From assembly GCA_002428995.1 (NCBI GenBank), contig DIYJ01000017.1, positions 189,178-253,177 of the forward strand: a stretch of DNA of 64,000 nucleotides, written 5' to 3'. The notes under the pieces are model-generated. The model made no database searches and had not been told where the DNA came from. It saw nothing but the letters and a program-made list of their open reading frames with translations. Positions within the stretch are counted from its first letter, which is position 1. Each line of letters opens with the position of its first letter. Below are positions 16,983-28,193 of the stretch, piece after piece. The DNA is from Flavobacteriales bacterium UBA6057 (GTDB lineage Bacteria > Bacteroidota > Bacteroidia > Flavobacteriales_G > Salibacteraceae). The position numbers and the translations under genes were made by a program.

Positions 16983-19754
16983 ATGTTTTTCCGGGCTTGT
17001 TTCCCTGTTTGGGTATACAGCAGGGAGAAAGTGTTTCCTGACACTTGGTGCCGTCTCCTGTGGTTTTTTCGTCTGTTCTATTTTATTCGGCCTGAACACG
17101 CTGCCGGTGTCATTCTTTTCATTCTGTTTTGGTCGATAGCGCCTGAAGTGAATGCTCAGGTGGAGTTAACTGTGGATGATCAAAATCCACTATCTCTATC
17201 CACTTACAGAGTGCATGTACTTGAGAGAACAGACTCTCTTTCACTGCGTCTTTTTTTGCGAACTGATTCGCAGGGTTTCTATCGATTCAAGACTCATTCG
17301 TTTGCTGCCCGCCCAGGTGGGCACAATTTGGGATTCGTAGGTTGGAGTGAAGTAGATTCTTTACTCAGCGAAGATCAGAAGGCTCTTGCTGCATGGTCCG
17401 GACAAAGGTTTCCTGAATCATCTTACCAGGTGGAGGTCAGTCTTGTGGATGTCCTCGGTGATACCGTGGCTAAGGACAAGTTTGAATACATGCCTCCCCG
17501 CTCTCTTGTTCAGGCTATTCGTTCAGATTCCGGAGTGCTTTTGTTTCCTGGTCCGCAGTGGGTTGATTCTTCCTTTTTGGAGGTAGAAATTATGCCCGGA
17601 GCCAAAACGGTTGTATTTGAGGATTTGAATGATACAATCCTGTTGGAGCCATCCGTTTCGAGGGTCGAGGTTACCTACAACAATCTGAGGCTTCAGTCCC
17701 TCGAACTAAGTCCCGAGCCGCAATTGAAGCCCCGTTTGAAGTCGGCAGATGTGCGCTCGAATCCGAAGCTTCCCACCGTTCCCGTGAGGTCATTTAGCAT
17801 CGACCTCGTCACCCTCACCTCTGGGGCAGCCTTTGCAGAGCGACAGTTCAGTGGTGCAGCGATCCAAACTCCCAGTTATCACAGCAGCTTAAAGGCGAAC
17901 CTGAATATTTTAGGCCTGCCCTTCACGGGAACGGCTTACGGAATATGGTTGCGCCATTCCCAATGGCCCGATTGGCTCGACAGTCCGCTGAACTATGGAG
18001 TGCTCGAGTTTGACAAGGAACGCTTTGATCAGCAGTATGCGCTGGATCTGTCTGACGGGCAAGTGCGCGATGCTGTAGATAAGAAGAGACGGTTGAGCCT
18101 TCGGAATGAAATCGCGATTGATCAGGAGCTTTTGAGACTGGATTCCATTGAACAGAATGGCAGCGCTGGAATGGACACCTCCGGGTTGGTACAAAACCCG
18201 AAGACTGGAAGGTCAAAACCGAGGTGGCTCCAGTTTGATTGGCTCAAAAGGAGGAATGCTTCGCGCCAAGATTCGCTGCCAGAAGGGAATGGAAAGGACC
18301 TTGAAGCTCAGCGGGATCATCTACTGAAGAAACGACAGGAGCAACGGGAAAAACGAGCAGAGTATGATCGGCTTCTTCACCAAATCGATTCTGCTCAATC
18401 AGCCGGTGGCGGGTTGCGGGTTACGGATCTTTCTCCCAGTGTTCGCAAGGAGTTTGCAAAGGCTGGATTGATCAATCAGCAAATGGCGCGCCTTCAATCG
18501 CTGGAAGTAGGTAATATATATCCCAGGCGCTATGTGAACGAAGCAGTAGAGCCTACCAACGAATACACCGGGGTGACTTCTGAGCTGAACCTGATGAAGG
18601 ACCTTGATTTGTACATCATGTCCGGCCGCAGTCGGTTTTCGGTATTCGGGAATTTTGAGCGCAGTGCGCTGGCAGAGGCCGGCTTGGTCAAGTCTTTGGG
18701 AGATGCACGGTTATCAATCATTGCTTCCCGCGAAAGCACGGCACCATTCCTGCGCAGGCGAAACAACACCCCGGAAATCACTCAAAACCTGGCCTCCTTT
18801 CAGCGGACCTTTCTTATTCTGGGATATGAGCACCAGCTGAACGAGACATTCTCCGTAGGGCTCTCAGCCGAGCAGAGAACATCGACCCTTACCAATTTCG
18901 ATTCCCTTGATTTTAACGGTCGCTACTATGCCTATGCAGACGCCTCCTACCGAATCTTAGGTCTCCGGCTTTATGGTGAATATGTAGACCAAAGCTTTAT
19001 CCGAAATCTTTACCTGGCGCCCATCCCGGGATCGGTAAAAACCGGGTTGGAATCTACTCTTCGCCTGTTCAAGGGCTATATGAATGCATCGTTTGGCTAC
19101 GAAGTGTTGTTGCAGTCCAGCAACCCGGAAGGCGCTGGTAGCTCCCGTCTGGCTAATACCGGTTTCAAGTATTCGCTCTCCACTGCTTTCAGCAAAGCTC
19201 CCAATGTGAGTGTGTCCTACCATCCTTTTTACACCAGCGGGCGTTCGCAGCTTACCGGTGGTGGAAACATCGTCAGCTTTTCCTCCCGATCTGCTCTTTC
19301 CCAAGCCACGCTTAGCTATGCACACACCGGAGGCCGTTTCAAGATGCATACTGCACTTCAGGCCCAGCGTATCGCCAATGCCGTGGTCTACGATATTGAA
19401 ACCACTGAGCGCGAGATCAATTCTCAGGTCGATGTTGTTTCGGCCCAGGTTTCGGTCTATAACGCCAGTCACATGGCTTCCATCAGTGCTTCCGTTCAGG
19501 AGCTCGATACCCTGCAAAATCAGAACCTGAGTGCTCGATATGAATACACATTCAAACCCTTTGGTGCAGGTGTGCAAGCCGGTGTCGGGCGTTCAAGGCA
19601 GCAGATGGTGTATCAGTTTTCCGCCATCCTTAAGTACGGCACAGAAGGCTTTCAGGCCAACCTGGAGCCCGGCCTGCTTCAGTTTGCCGATGCCCCTCGC
19701 TTTTATCCAACCCTCAACATCCAGTTGACCAAAAGACTCTGGAAAAAGAAATGA
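16983..19754 (+). CDS. large outer-membrane beta-barrel-like protein of the Rhs operon
   Basis: The frame is open from a TTG at 16887; I prefer the ATG at 16983, giving 923 residues. A hydrophobic segment ending APEVNAQ (about residue 59) is the likely signal peptide, although the GTG at 17031 would give a more usual signal length. An extracellular or periplasmic beta-rich part runs to about residue 430, followed by a charged coiled-coil-like stretch (KDLEAQRDHLLKKRQEQREKRAEYDRLL). The last 380 residues alternate hydrophobic and polar positions with many aromatic girdle residues, like an outer-membrane barrel ending in LNIQLTKRLWKKK. I do not recognise the family. Its place at the head of the operon suggests an outer-membrane platform or channel for the Rhs proteins. 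Its stop overlaps the next gene by 4 bases. Confidence 0.8.
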   Translation: MFFRACFPVWVYSREKVFPDTWCRLLWFFRLFYFIRPEHAAGVILFILFWSIAPEVNAQVELTVDDQNPLSLSTYRVHVLERTDSLSLRLFLRTDSQGFYRFKTHSFAARPGGHNLGFVGWSEVDSLLSEDQKALAAWSGQRFPESSYQVEVSLVDVLGDTVAKDKFEYMPPRSLVQAIRSDSGVLLFPGPQWVDSSFLEVEIMPGAKTVVFEDLNDTILLEPSVSRVEVTYNNLRLQSLELSPEPQLKPRLKSADVRSNPKLPTVPVRSFSIDLVTLTSGAAFAERQFSGAAIQTPSYHSSLKANLNILGLPFTGTAYGIWLRHSQWPDWLDSPLNYGVLEFDKERFDQQYALDLSDGQVRDAVDKKRRLSLRNEIAIDQELLRLDSIEQNGSAGMDTSGLVQNPKTGRSKPRWLQFDWLKRRNASRQDSLPEGNGKDLEAQRDHLLKKRQEQREKRAEYDRLLHQIDSAQSAGGGLRVTDLSPSVRKEFAKAGLINQQMARLQSLEVGNIYPRRYVNEAVEPTNEYTGVTSELNLMKDLDLYIMSGRSRFSVFGNFERSALAEAGLVKSLGDARLSIIASRESTAPFLRRRNNTPEITQNLASFQRTFLILGYEHQLNETFSVGLSAEQRTSTLTNFDSLDFNGRYYAYADASYRILGLRLYGEYVDQSFIRNLYLAPIPGSVKTGLESTLRLFKGYMNASFGYEVLLQSSNPEGAGSSRLANTGFKYSLSTAFSKAPNVSVSYHPFYTSGRSQLTGGGNIVSFSSRSALSQATLSYAHTGGRFKMHTALQAQRIANAVVYDIETTEREINSQVDVVSAQVSVYNASHMASISASVQELDTLQNQNLSARYEYTFKPFGAGVQAGVGRSRQQMVYQFSAILKYGTEGFQANLEPGLLQFADAPRFYPTLNIQLTKRLWKKK

Positions 19755-20860
19755 TTATGAAACGATTCCTTCCTTCCACACATCGCTTGTCAGCGCTGCC
19801 CTTTGTGGCGCTGCTGTGGATGTTTATCGCGGTTTTGAGCCCAGCTCAGGCGCAGCAATTCATGGTTCAACCCGGTTTGAATGCCCTGCATTTTGCCGAG
19901 GGAAACCTGTTTGCCATCCAGTTTTTTCCCAACGCCAACCCCAACGAACCTGTTGCCATGGAAGCGCAATTATCGCTCAACGGGAAAGTTGTGGCGCGCC
20001 AAAGAGGAGTGACAGAACCAGGCTCCAACAGCGTCCAAGTCCTAAGCGGTGACTGGCCGGAACCCTTTCGCTCGATGACCCGAATGGGGATGATGCCTGT
20101 GGGAAGCTATTCGCTGTGCGTTTCTCCTGCCGGTTCGCCTTCGCAGTGCCAGTCTTTTGTGGTGAGCGCCCGAAGCAATGCCGCACACCTAAATCTGATT
20201 GCACCTGCCAAAGGTTCCGTGATTGATTATCCCTTTCCGCTGCTTTCCTGGGTGAGCACATTCCAGACGCTCACCGAAGGTGTCACCTTTCGATTGGTAA
20301 TGAGCGAACGAGCAGGGCTGAAGCGTTCCAATCTGTTCCGAACCCGCGCAGCCACCAACCTCCTGGATGTGGACGGAATTTCAGAAACCAATCTGACCTA
20401 TCCCGTAGAAGCGCCACCGCTTAAGGCAGGAGTAGAATACGTGTGGGGTGTGGAAGCCTATGCCGATGGTTTGCTGCTTGCCCAAAGTGATGTCTGGAGC
20501 TTTTCGCTCCGCGAACCGGTAGAACTGAACGAGCTTCCGATATCCCAGAGCTACATCGACATCAGCCGCATCAATGACTTGCCGCATTACTACATCCTTG
20601 GTACGCTGAAGCTGCGCTATCAACCCCAGCGCAGCAACGAAACAGCCCAGGTAACCATCGTGGATGAAAACGGCAAAAAACGCAAACTGAAGCAGGATGA
20701 AATGGTGTTTGCTGCCAACAACCCTTACATGGTGTATGACCTGGAGAACCTGGCCGGACTGAAACACCTGAAGAAATACACGGTAGAGCTCAAACTCACC
20801 AGTGGCTTGAAAAAGCGCTTTGAGATCACCTATGTCAACCCTGCATTTTACGAAAACTAA
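19751..20860 (+). CDS. secreted Ig/fibronectin III-like protein
   Basis: This protein has 369 residues (or 367 from the second ATG at 19757). The signal peptide ends near SPAQAQ. The mature part shows beta-sandwich patterns: an N-terminal unit, then LNLIAPAKGSVIDYPFPLLSW followed by LKAGVEYVWGVEAYADG, typical of FnIII/Ig modules. The C-terminus holds another beta-rich unit (HYYILGTLKLRYQP, YTVELKLTSGLKKRFEIT). It is translationally coupled to the barrel gene (ATGA overlap), suggesting equal production and perhaps a complex. The function is unknown. Confidence 0.78.
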   Translation: MIMKRFLPSTHRLSALPFVALLWMFIAVLSPAQAQQFMVQPGLNALHFAEGNLFAIQFFPNANPNEPVAMEAQLSLNGKVVARQRGVTEPGSNSVQVLSGDWPEPFRSMTRMGMMPVGSYSLCVSPAGSPSQCQSFVVSARSNAAHLNLIAPAKGSVIDYPFPLLSWVSTFQTLTEGVTFRLVMSERAGLKRSNLFRTRAATNLLDVDGISETNLTYPVEAPPLKAGVEYVWGVEAYADGLLLAQSDVWSFSLREPVELNELPISQSYIDISRINDLPHYYILGTLKLRYQPQRSNETAQVTIVDENGKKRKLKQDEMVFAANNPYMVYDLENLAGLKHLKKYTVELKLTSGLKKRFEITYVNPAFYEN

Positions 20861-20903
20861 AGACCTCAATATCCCAACTCACGCGATAAAAAACTGACGA
20901 ACC

Positions 20904-23900
20904 ATGATCATTGGATTCAAGAAAAAAATCAGCCAACGAAGAGCCAGACGCATAGCTCTGAGCCTAGTCGCGCTTTTCCTGGCCGAAATCATCTCACCGT
21001 CTGTCGCCCTGGCCCTCTCCGGAGGTCCTTCACAACCCGAATTCAGCGGCTTCACACAGGCGTCTGCCACCGACATGGTGGACCTGTTCACCGGAGACTT
21101 TCAGTACAATCTGCCGCTCTTCGACATTGACGGCTATCCGGTCAACCTTTCCTACCGCTCAGGCCAGGGAATGGAAGAAGAGGCTAGTTGGGTCGGTCTC
21201 GGATGGACCCTCAACCCGGGCATGGTGTCGCGTTCGGTGCGCGGCATTCCGGATGACTTCAATGGAGAAACAATCACTGAGGTGTTTCATGCGAAAGACC
21301 AGTATGCGTTTTCGATTGGACAGGGCGCTGCCGGAGAAATTGCCGGGTTGGAGTTAGGCGCTGGTCAGGCTTTGAATTTCCATAGTGAATCTGGTTTTTC
21401 TGTTGGATTAGATGCGAGCGTTGGTGTCGGTTTTGGTCCTGTCAATACTGGTATCAGTGCTTCCAGCAGTGCATCCAGCGGGATCACCTTTACACCATAC
21501 ATATCCTCTTCAGGTGCGCTTCAAATTGACCGACTTGCGATCAGTTCGGTTGGATTATCAGCATCTTATAATTCTCGAAGTGGACTTCAAAACATATCAG
21601 TATCGGCTTCGGCTTCTGTTCGCAGCGAAAAACTAGGTGAAAATATAGGAGGGCCTATGTCTGCAAGCTTTCCCATCAACCAGACGACCTACTTCCCTAG
21701 CCAGGCGCCTCGAACCAAATCCAATTCCTTCAGCCTTGATGCTAAGCTAGGTGGAGGATTTTACGCTGCAGATGGTTCGCAAGTCATCAAGTCTTCATGC
21801 CAGACCACAAAGTCAGATACTGGTCCACTGGTCGTTCCTGCCTATGGCTACATCTATCATGAGAATGCCCCGGAAGAGGGGATGACTGACTTTAACCGCG
21901 AGGGTGATAACGGGCACTTTACCTCCGAAATGGATTTCCTGCCTGCTGCTGCCCTCATGCCCGATGTGTATTCGGTGACCGGACAAGGCATCAGTGGCGC
22001 TATTCGTCCCTACCGCATGGAGACCGGAGCGTTTTCAGATCCCGCGGAAGAATACCGAACATCCAGTAGTCAATCTGTTGGTGGCGAGGTGAACCCCGGT
22101 TCTGTGTTTGACGGTGGGGCAGACCTGAATGATTTCACCTCCGACCTCTACAAGCGACCTTGGGATGAGATCCATGCAACCTACCGTTCTTACGAGCAGG
22201 ACAGCAACTACATGGGCCAGCCGGTGAATTCGCTGGAGCAAAACCTGCTCTTTTACAAGATCGGGGAGCTGCGGCCGGTGAACGACTTTTACTTCCGTGG
22301 CACCGGGAATTCAGGGGCTGACTACGGTGAATTTGACCTCAAGCAGTTTGCCCTCGCGTCTCACAACAGTTTGCAGAGTAGCTACACAAACCTGCTTCCC
22401 GAGCGGCACAGCTTTCCTGCAAGCGATCCGCACCAGCGTCTGACCCGCAGTGAACACATGCAAGTGAAAACTGCAAAAGAGGCCGAGGAAGTAGGCTTTC
22501 TGCAACAGGTGGAAGAGTATGCGATGGTGAATAGCTATGAAATACTGTCGTCCGCAAACAAAATTGCGGCCTCCGCGCTCACCGCTACTTCGCAGAGCTA
22601 CACTGCCAGCTCAGGCCTCAATATGGAAGAGCATGCCATCGCTGAGATAGAAAGCTATGGAACAGACGGCTCACGCTATGTATTTGGCATCCCGGCACTC
22701 AACCGTTCCTTTGCGCAGCACACGTTCAGCGTAAATCCCAGCAACGCGAATGATCAGGGGCTTGTGACCTTCACAGGACAGGAAAACAGCATTGGAACTA
22801 CCTCCGGAGATGAGTTCTTTCACTCCAAAACTTATGATGCGCCTTATGCACATTCTTACCTGTTGACGGCTTACCTGGGAGCTGATTACGTAGACGTTAC
22901 ACGCGATGGCATCACCGAAGACGATTTGGGCACAGCTGTGAAGTTCAACTGGTCGAGGCTCTACCATGATTTCAAGTGGCGCCTTCCGATGACTCCAAAC
23001 AACATGGCCGACTATTCACAAGGCCTGTTGCTGGACGATACCGATGATAAAGGCTCCTACACCTTTGGCACGAAGGACATCTGGTACGCACATTCCATTG
23101 AATCGAAAAACCACATTGCGTTTTTCGTCCTCGGGAACCGCAAGGATGGCTTGGGAGCCTTGAGCGAGAGCGGTGGATTTGACGACAGCAAGCCGCTGAA
23201 AAAGCTCGAGGAGATTCGCATTTACACCCGCGATGAATGGCAGCGTTATCAGGATCATCCGAGCACAGAACCTGTGGCAGTCAAGACCATCGAGTTCATC
23301 TACGACTACTCACAGTGCCCTGGCGTTGTAAATTATTCTACTAACATTCCTGGCAGCGATGACAACCTGAAGGAGAATCCCAACCTCGGTGGTAAACTCA
23401 CCCTGCGCGAGGTGATCATTAAGGATGGTAACAGCAAAAAAGGTGTTCTGAGTCCCTATAAGTTTGATTACCAGTCTCATACTCTCGATGCAGATGTGAA
23501 CCCGGGTTACCATCGCATGAAGACGGATCGCTGGGGATTGTATAAGGGTCAAAACCCAGAGGATGCAAGCACTGCCGAGCTTCGGGAGGAGGACTATACC
23601 TATGTCAACGAGATCACCGCCAGTAAGGAACAGCGCGATCTATGGGCTTCAGCCTGGTGTCTCAAAACCGTCACCCTGCCTTCAGGTGCCACCATTGATG
23701 TGACCTATGAGTCCGATACCTATGCCAAGGTCCAGGACAAAAAGGCGCAGATGATGTTCCAGGTGGTGGGCTTTGGAGATGAAAACGGCACATACTCCGA
23801 TAAGCTACACACGGGATCACGGGCGACTTCGCTGGATCGGATGTACATGTATGTCGAAAATCCTTTCAAGGATGATGTTGATGTGGATGACCCGGAGGCC

Positions 23901-26900
23901 TTCTTTGACATCCAAGACCCGGATTCGTGGCTCTACTTCCGCTGTAAGGTGAAGCTTCCAGGCTTTGACGGTGGAAGCTGGGATTCAGACAACGAGCTGG
24001 AAGATGTGCGCGGCTATGCCAAGGTCGCTTCCATCGATTTCCATGGCCCCAATAATGATTGGTTAAAGATCAGGCTCAAGCCTGTGGCCTTTGATGACGA
24101 TGGCTCTTTGGTGCATCCGGTATTGAAAGCGGCCATGGATTTGTCCTACACGGCCTATCAAAGTTTGCTCTACGGGGGTATCAACCCAAACTCGAGCAAC
24201 CTGCAAAACACGATCAAAAACATTGTGGCCATCAAGGACGACCTGGCCAGCATGATCAATGGAGCTTACAATCACATGCTCACCAAAGGCATGGCCAGAA
24301 CCTTTGAACCGTATACCTCCTACGTGCGCCTAAACCATCCCAAACAGAAGCGCTATGGTGGTGGGCACCGTGTGGTGAAGATCGAAATGAACGACAACTG
24401 GACGGTGAGTGGAGCCGCCTCTACTTCCTACGGCCAGACCTACACCTACGAAGATCCGGTGACGCATGAAACCTACGGTGTGGCTTCCTACGAGCCCATG
24501 AACGGCAACGATGAAAATCCGTTCAAGAAGCCGCATTACTATTCCACGGACGATTCCAACGCCAAGCGCCCCAAGCCGCTCAGCTACCAGGAAGAACCCT
24601 TTGGAGAGATCCTGCTTCCGAATGCCGTGGTGGGCTACTCTAAGGTGATTGTAGAACCCTTGAATTTCAAAGAGTCGAAGAGCGCGGGTCAATACACCGT
24701 TCATGAATTCTACACCGCCAATGATTTTCCTTTCAAGCTCGAGGTGAGCGACATCCAGAAGCTCGACAAGCAGAGCATCGGTCAGTTTGCCGCCCTGGGA
24801 TATGGAAAGTCTGAAAGCTTTGCGACTACCTCACAGGGCTATCTCTTTTTGCTCAACGACATGCATGGCAAGCCGCGCAGTGAGACCACCATCTACAGCG
24901 AAACCAACTATGCAGAAGAAACCCTCAAACGCACGGAATACATCTATCAGACCCATGAAGATGGCAGCCTCGACAATGTGGTTCAGGCGGTAGACCGAAA
25001 TGGGGAGATTACAGATGTTACCCTCGGCCTGGATGTAGACCTGAATGTAGACTCGCGCTACATTGAGCAGAAGACGGAGTCCAAAACACTCCAAGTCAAC
25101 CTCAAGTATTTCCAGGCCGGACCGTTTCCTGTGTTCCTTCCTCCAGTGTTCCCGAAAGTGAGCACTACGGCCCTCGAATACCGCACTGCGGTAATCACCA
25201 AGCAAGTGTTGCAGAAAGGGATTCTAAAATCGATCAACTACACTGATGGAAACCTGCAAACTACGCTCACCAACGATCTGTACGATGCGGAAACCGCCCA
25301 GGTGCTGAAAACCTCCCAAACCACTGAGTTCAACGGAGTCAACAGTTCAGACCAGCGCATCGAGCACATCCACCCGGCTTATTACGCTACAGGACGCATG
25401 GGGCATGCTTACCGCAACGATGGTTTTGTGGGCGACATCGGCCCGCGACAGGATTTCATGACGGCTGATTCCTACAACAGCAATGTGAAGGGTGATCTGG
25501 ACAACAAAGCTTTGATGGCTTCCATGATCTACCGCGGTTTCATGGATGGTATGGACTATGACTGCTTTCCATCGCCCAATCCACTCTATGAGAGCATGTT
25601 CGGAAACTTCGTACCCGAAGGAGTTTTTGTAGAAGGAGACGAGGTGATGGTGGTGAGGCCGGATGCCGAGTATGGCGATCGCTACCACGCAGCTGAGGTG
25701 CTGACAGCCGATGAGTTGGACCAGCTATTGGGCCTCACACCCAATAACCCAACCAGCAACGATTTGACCAATTGGACACCACCGGGATCTTCGGGCGGAA
25801 ACACCACAACTACCATTGGCACACAAACGACACCGCTTGCACTTTGTGATGGACAGCAGATCACCAATCCCATCATTGAGCAGGTGTTTGCACGCGTAGT
25901 GGCGGCCTCCGATACCGTGTTTGACTACAGTATGCTTCCGCTTTACTGGCAATATCCAGGTGATCATTGGCTCACCATTGCTGATGCCCTGGAACATACG
26001 GATGCTCTCGGCTTTTATGCCGTATGGGATCCAAACCTTGGTTCTAACCAGGCCTACAAAGAGGACTATTATCATCTGGTCAGCCAGTTGCTTCTTGATG
26101 ATGAGGCGAGAGACCTTTTGGCTTACCTGCATACCCCCGGACAGGATGCATTTCTGGATCAGGATGGTAACTCATCACTCAATGAAGCGATAGGGATCCA
26201 TGCCTTAATGTACATTCTGCATTGCAATGAAATGCGCTCCTGCCTTGTAGAAGCGTGCGATAATTCGAGTATCGTGCAGGTGCTAGAAGGGTTGTTTCAG
26301 GTTACAACAGGAAATTACCCCGTGCACGGATTGCTGGCCTCTATGATGGCGGCAAACTGGGAAACCAACCGGATCATCACCGATTCAGAAACCTCGAACG
26401 TTGGTTCAGACCTCTGTGATGTTGGTTCGAACCTGCTCATATTGCAGGATTTCAGTTATGATCTTACCACCTACAAGGATTTGTTCGAATCGACTCATGC
26501 CTACCTCAACGATGTCAATAACCCGAATGCTCCTTACAGCGGTAGTCCGATAGCTACATCACCCACAATCAACAATACTGCAGCACAGAATTATCAGCCG
26601 ACAGTCTACAGTTATACCGGAGCAAGTGCCCAAGGACCACTGGTTCCTTGCTTTGGTCACTTTGATGAGAACTGTCAATATGTTGATTACCTCTACAGCT
26701 ACGATCTTTCTGTTTATTCCTGCCAGGTCGATATCCTCTCAGACGCAGGAGACATTAACGATCCCGGTGACGATCCCGAAGATCCGAACGATGATCCTGA
26801 GCCACCTACTTACAACACTCCGGGCATTGGAGAATTGGTAGTGTTCATCGATGAGAACGGAGCCATTGCTAACCTGAAAAACAAGCGCGTGAAAATCATT

Positions 26901-28193
26901 CGCTCGGGAAGGCGCAACATGCTCACTACTCAAGCCGGCACAGAGTCGTACATCGAGGCACCGTTCAACAGCGCCCCCGATGACCGTCAGATGCTCTCGG
27001 CTGCTGCCACGCAATACAAGGATGAGTGGGCCACCGACTTTGATCTCGATCCTACCAATACCTTCAACGCCTTCCTCACAGGGCATCGCGGGATTTTCCG
27101 AGCAGAAAAGATGTATCAGCCGAACGGTGACCGGGCCTATGATGCTAATGTGAACTCAGCAGAAGATGGCTTGATTGACAACTACACACCCTTCTGGAGT
27201 TACGATGAGGATGGAGGTAATTCCATTTACGACCAGCTACTGGCCAATGCGAATGCAGAAAACCAGAACTGGGTAAACACCGAAACCTATACCAACTACT
27301 CCGGCACAGGAGCGGCTTTGGAATCGGTGAATGCGCTCGACATTTATTCTGCCCTTGTGCAGGCGCGCAACAACCACATGATCGCGGAGGGGGTGAATGC
27401 CCGCCACCGCGACATCCTGGTCGAGGACTTTGAAGGCTACAATGAAGCCAACGGATTGGTGACTGCTCATGGATTGAGTGGAGCCACCCAATCCATAGTG
27501 CCCACTACCGATAGTCTGCATGTTCCCTGGACAGGGCACTCCGGCAGTGGGTGCATCGCTTTGAACGGCACCGTGAGTTCAAGCACTGGAAACCTCGTTG
27601 CTTACCCACAGCAGATCACCTGGGCGTGGGACATCGACCCTGAATCGGATTGCTACAGCGATGACTTCTACCGCATTAAGGGGTTTGCTCCCGGTGGCGA
27701 CTTTGGCGGAAGAACCTTTTTAGTTTCCTTCTGGGCAAAGAGTGCGCGCTACCTCTATAGCGATCTGGTTTCCTACAGCACCGATTTCGATCCTTCTGCA
27801 ACAGTGGTTACTGCCAATGTGATTGTGAAAAACGGAGGCGCGGTGCTCACCAATCAAGCCATCAACTCCACAGGACAGATGATCGATGGCTGGCAGCGCA
27901 TGCAGGTGGAGTTTAACATTCCGATGGGCGCCACGAACCTCGAACTTGTCCTCAACGGAGCTGAATTCGGTTGCATGGTGGACGATTTGCGAGTGCATCC
28001 AAGCGATGGAAAGGCGCTCACCTACGTGTATGACAAGACCTACCGCAGACTCATCGGCACCATGGATGAGAATAACCTGGGAAGCTTCTTCAAGTATGAC
28101 CAGGACGGCAGCCTGATGAAGACCGAACGCGAAACGGAGAACGGTCGACTGACCATCAAGGAACAGCTTCGAAACACCCGAGTACAACCCTGA
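20904..28193 (+). CDS. 2429-residue secreted YD/Rhs-shell protein A
   Basis: An N-terminal basic region and hydrophobic segment ending SVALA (about residue 36) form a signal peptide. The next block, DMVDLFTGDFQYNLPLFDIDGYPVNLSYRSG followed by SWVGLGWTLNPG, is the N-terminal signature of large Bacteroidota Rhs/SpvB-like proteins. A Ser/Gly/Ala-rich beta region (about 150-260), a very long beta-strand-rich body and an Asp/Pro linker (DPGDDPEDPNDDPEPP near 1950) follow. The protein ends in YD-like strands (LTYVYDKTYRRLIGT, SFFKYDQDGSLMKTE) but has no Rhs core or toxin tip. It probably forms one part of a split shell with the 4471-residue partner two genes downstream. Confidence 0.85.
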   Translation: MIIGFKKKISQRRARRIALSLVALFLAEIISPSVALALSGGPSQPEFSGFTQASATDMVDLFTGDFQYNLPLFDIDGYPVNLSYRSGQGMEEEASWVGLGWTLNPGMVSRSVRGIPDDFNGETITEVFHAKDQYAFSIGQGAAGEIAGLELGAGQALNFHSESGFSVGLDASVGVGFGPVNTGISASSSASSGITFTPYISSSGALQIDRLAISSVGLSASYNSRSGLQNISVSASASVRSEKLGENIGGPMSASFPINQTTYFPSQAPRTKSNSFSLDAKLGGGFYAADGSQVIKSSCQTTKSDTGPLVVPAYGYIYHENAPEEGMTDFNREGDNGHFTSEMDFLPAAALMPDVYSVTGQGISGAIRPYRMETGAFSDPAEEYRTSSSQSVGGEVNPGSVFDGGADLNDFTSDLYKRPWDEIHATYRSYEQDSNYMGQPVNSLEQNLLFYKIGELRPVNDFYFRGTGNSGADYGEFDLKQFALASHNSLQSSYTNLLPERHSFPASDPHQRLTRSEHMQVKTAKEAEEVGFLQQVEEYAMVNSYEILSSANKIAASALTATSQSYTASSGLNMEEHAIAEIESYGTDGSRYVFGIPALNRSFAQHTFSVNPSNANDQGLVTFTGQENSIGTTSGDEFFHSKTYDAPYAHSYLLTAYLGADYVDVTRDGITEDDLGTAVKFNWSRLYHDFKWRLPMTPNNMADYSQGLLLDDTDDKGSYTFGTKDIWYAHSIESKNHIAFFVLGNRKDGLGALSESGGFDDSKPLKKLEEIRIYTRDEWQRYQDHPSTEPVAVKTIEFIYDYSQCPGVVNYSTNIPGSDDNLKENPNLGGKLTLREVIIKDGNSKKGVLSPYKFDYQSHTLDADVNPGYHRMKTDRWGLYKGQNPEDASTAELREEDYTYVNEITASKEQRDLWASAWCLKTVTLPSGATIDVTYESDTYAKVQDKKAQMMFQVVGFGDENGTYSDKLHTGSRATSLDRMYMYVENPFKDDVDVDDPEAFFDIQDPDSWLYFRCKVKLPGFDGGSWDSDNELEDVRGYAKVASIDFHGPNNDWLKIRLKPVAFDDDGSLVHPVLKAAMDLSYTAYQSLLYGGINPNSSNLQNTIKNIVAIKDDLASMINGAYNHMLTKGMARTFEPYTSYVRLNHPKQKRYGGGHRVVKIEMNDNWTVSGAASTSYGQTYTYEDPVTHETYGVASYEPMNGNDENPFKKPHYYSTDDSNAKRPKPLSYQEEPFGEILLPNAVVGYSKVIVEPLNFKESKSAGQYTVHEFYTANDFPFKLEVSDIQKLDKQSIGQFAALGYGKSESFATTSQGYLFLLNDMHGKPRSETTIYSETNYAEETLKRTEYIYQTHEDGSLDNVVQAVDRNGEITDVTLGLDVDLNVDSRYIEQKTESKTLQVNLKYFQAGPFPVFLPPVFPKVSTTALEYRTAVITKQVLQKGILKSINYTDGNLQTTLTNDLYDAETAQVLKTSQTTEFNGVNSSDQRIEHIHPAYYATGRMGHAYRNDGFVGDIGPRQDFMTADSYNSNVKGDLDNKALMASMIYRGFMDGMDYDCFPSPNPLYESMFGNFVPEGVFVEGDEVMVVRPDAEYGDRYHAAEVLTADELDQLLGLTPNNPTSNDLTNWTPPGSSGGNTTTTIGTQTTPLALCDGQQITNPIIEQVFARVVAASDTVFDYSMLPLYWQYPGDHWLTIADALEHTDALGFYAVWDPNLGSNQAYKEDYYHLVSQLLLDDEARDLLAYLHTPGQDAFLDQDGNSSLNEAIGIHALMYILHCNEMRSCLVEACDNSSIVQVLEGLFQVTTGNYPVHGLLASMMAANWETNRIITDSETSNVGSDLCDVGSNLLILQDFSYDLTTYKDLFESTHAYLNDVNNPNAPYSGSPIATSPTINNTAAQNYQPTVYSYTGASAQGPLVPCFGHFDENCQYVDYLYSYDLSVYSCQVDILSDAGDINDPGDDPEDPNDDPEPPTYNTPGIGELVVFIDENGAIANLKNKRVKIIRSGRRNMLTTQAGTESYIEAPFNSAPDDRQMLSAAATQYKDEWATDFDLDPTNTFNAFLTGHRGIFRAEKMYQPNGDRAYDANVNSAEDGLIDNYTPFWSYDEDGGNSIYDQLLANANAENQNWVNTETYTNYSGTGAALESVNALDIYSALVQARNNHMIAEGVNARHRDILVEDFEGYNEANGLVTAHGLSGATQSIVPTTDSLHVPWTGHSGSGCIALNGTVSSSTGNLVAYPQQITWAWDIDPESDCYSDDFYRIKGFAPGGDFGGRTFLVSFWAKSARYLYSDLVSYSTDFDPSATVVTANVIVKNGGAVLTNQAINSTGQMIDGWQRMQVEFNIPMGATNLELVLNGAEFGCMVDDLRVHPSDGKALTYVYDKTYRRLIGTMDENNLGSFFKYDQDGSLMKTERETENGRLTIKEQLRNTRVQP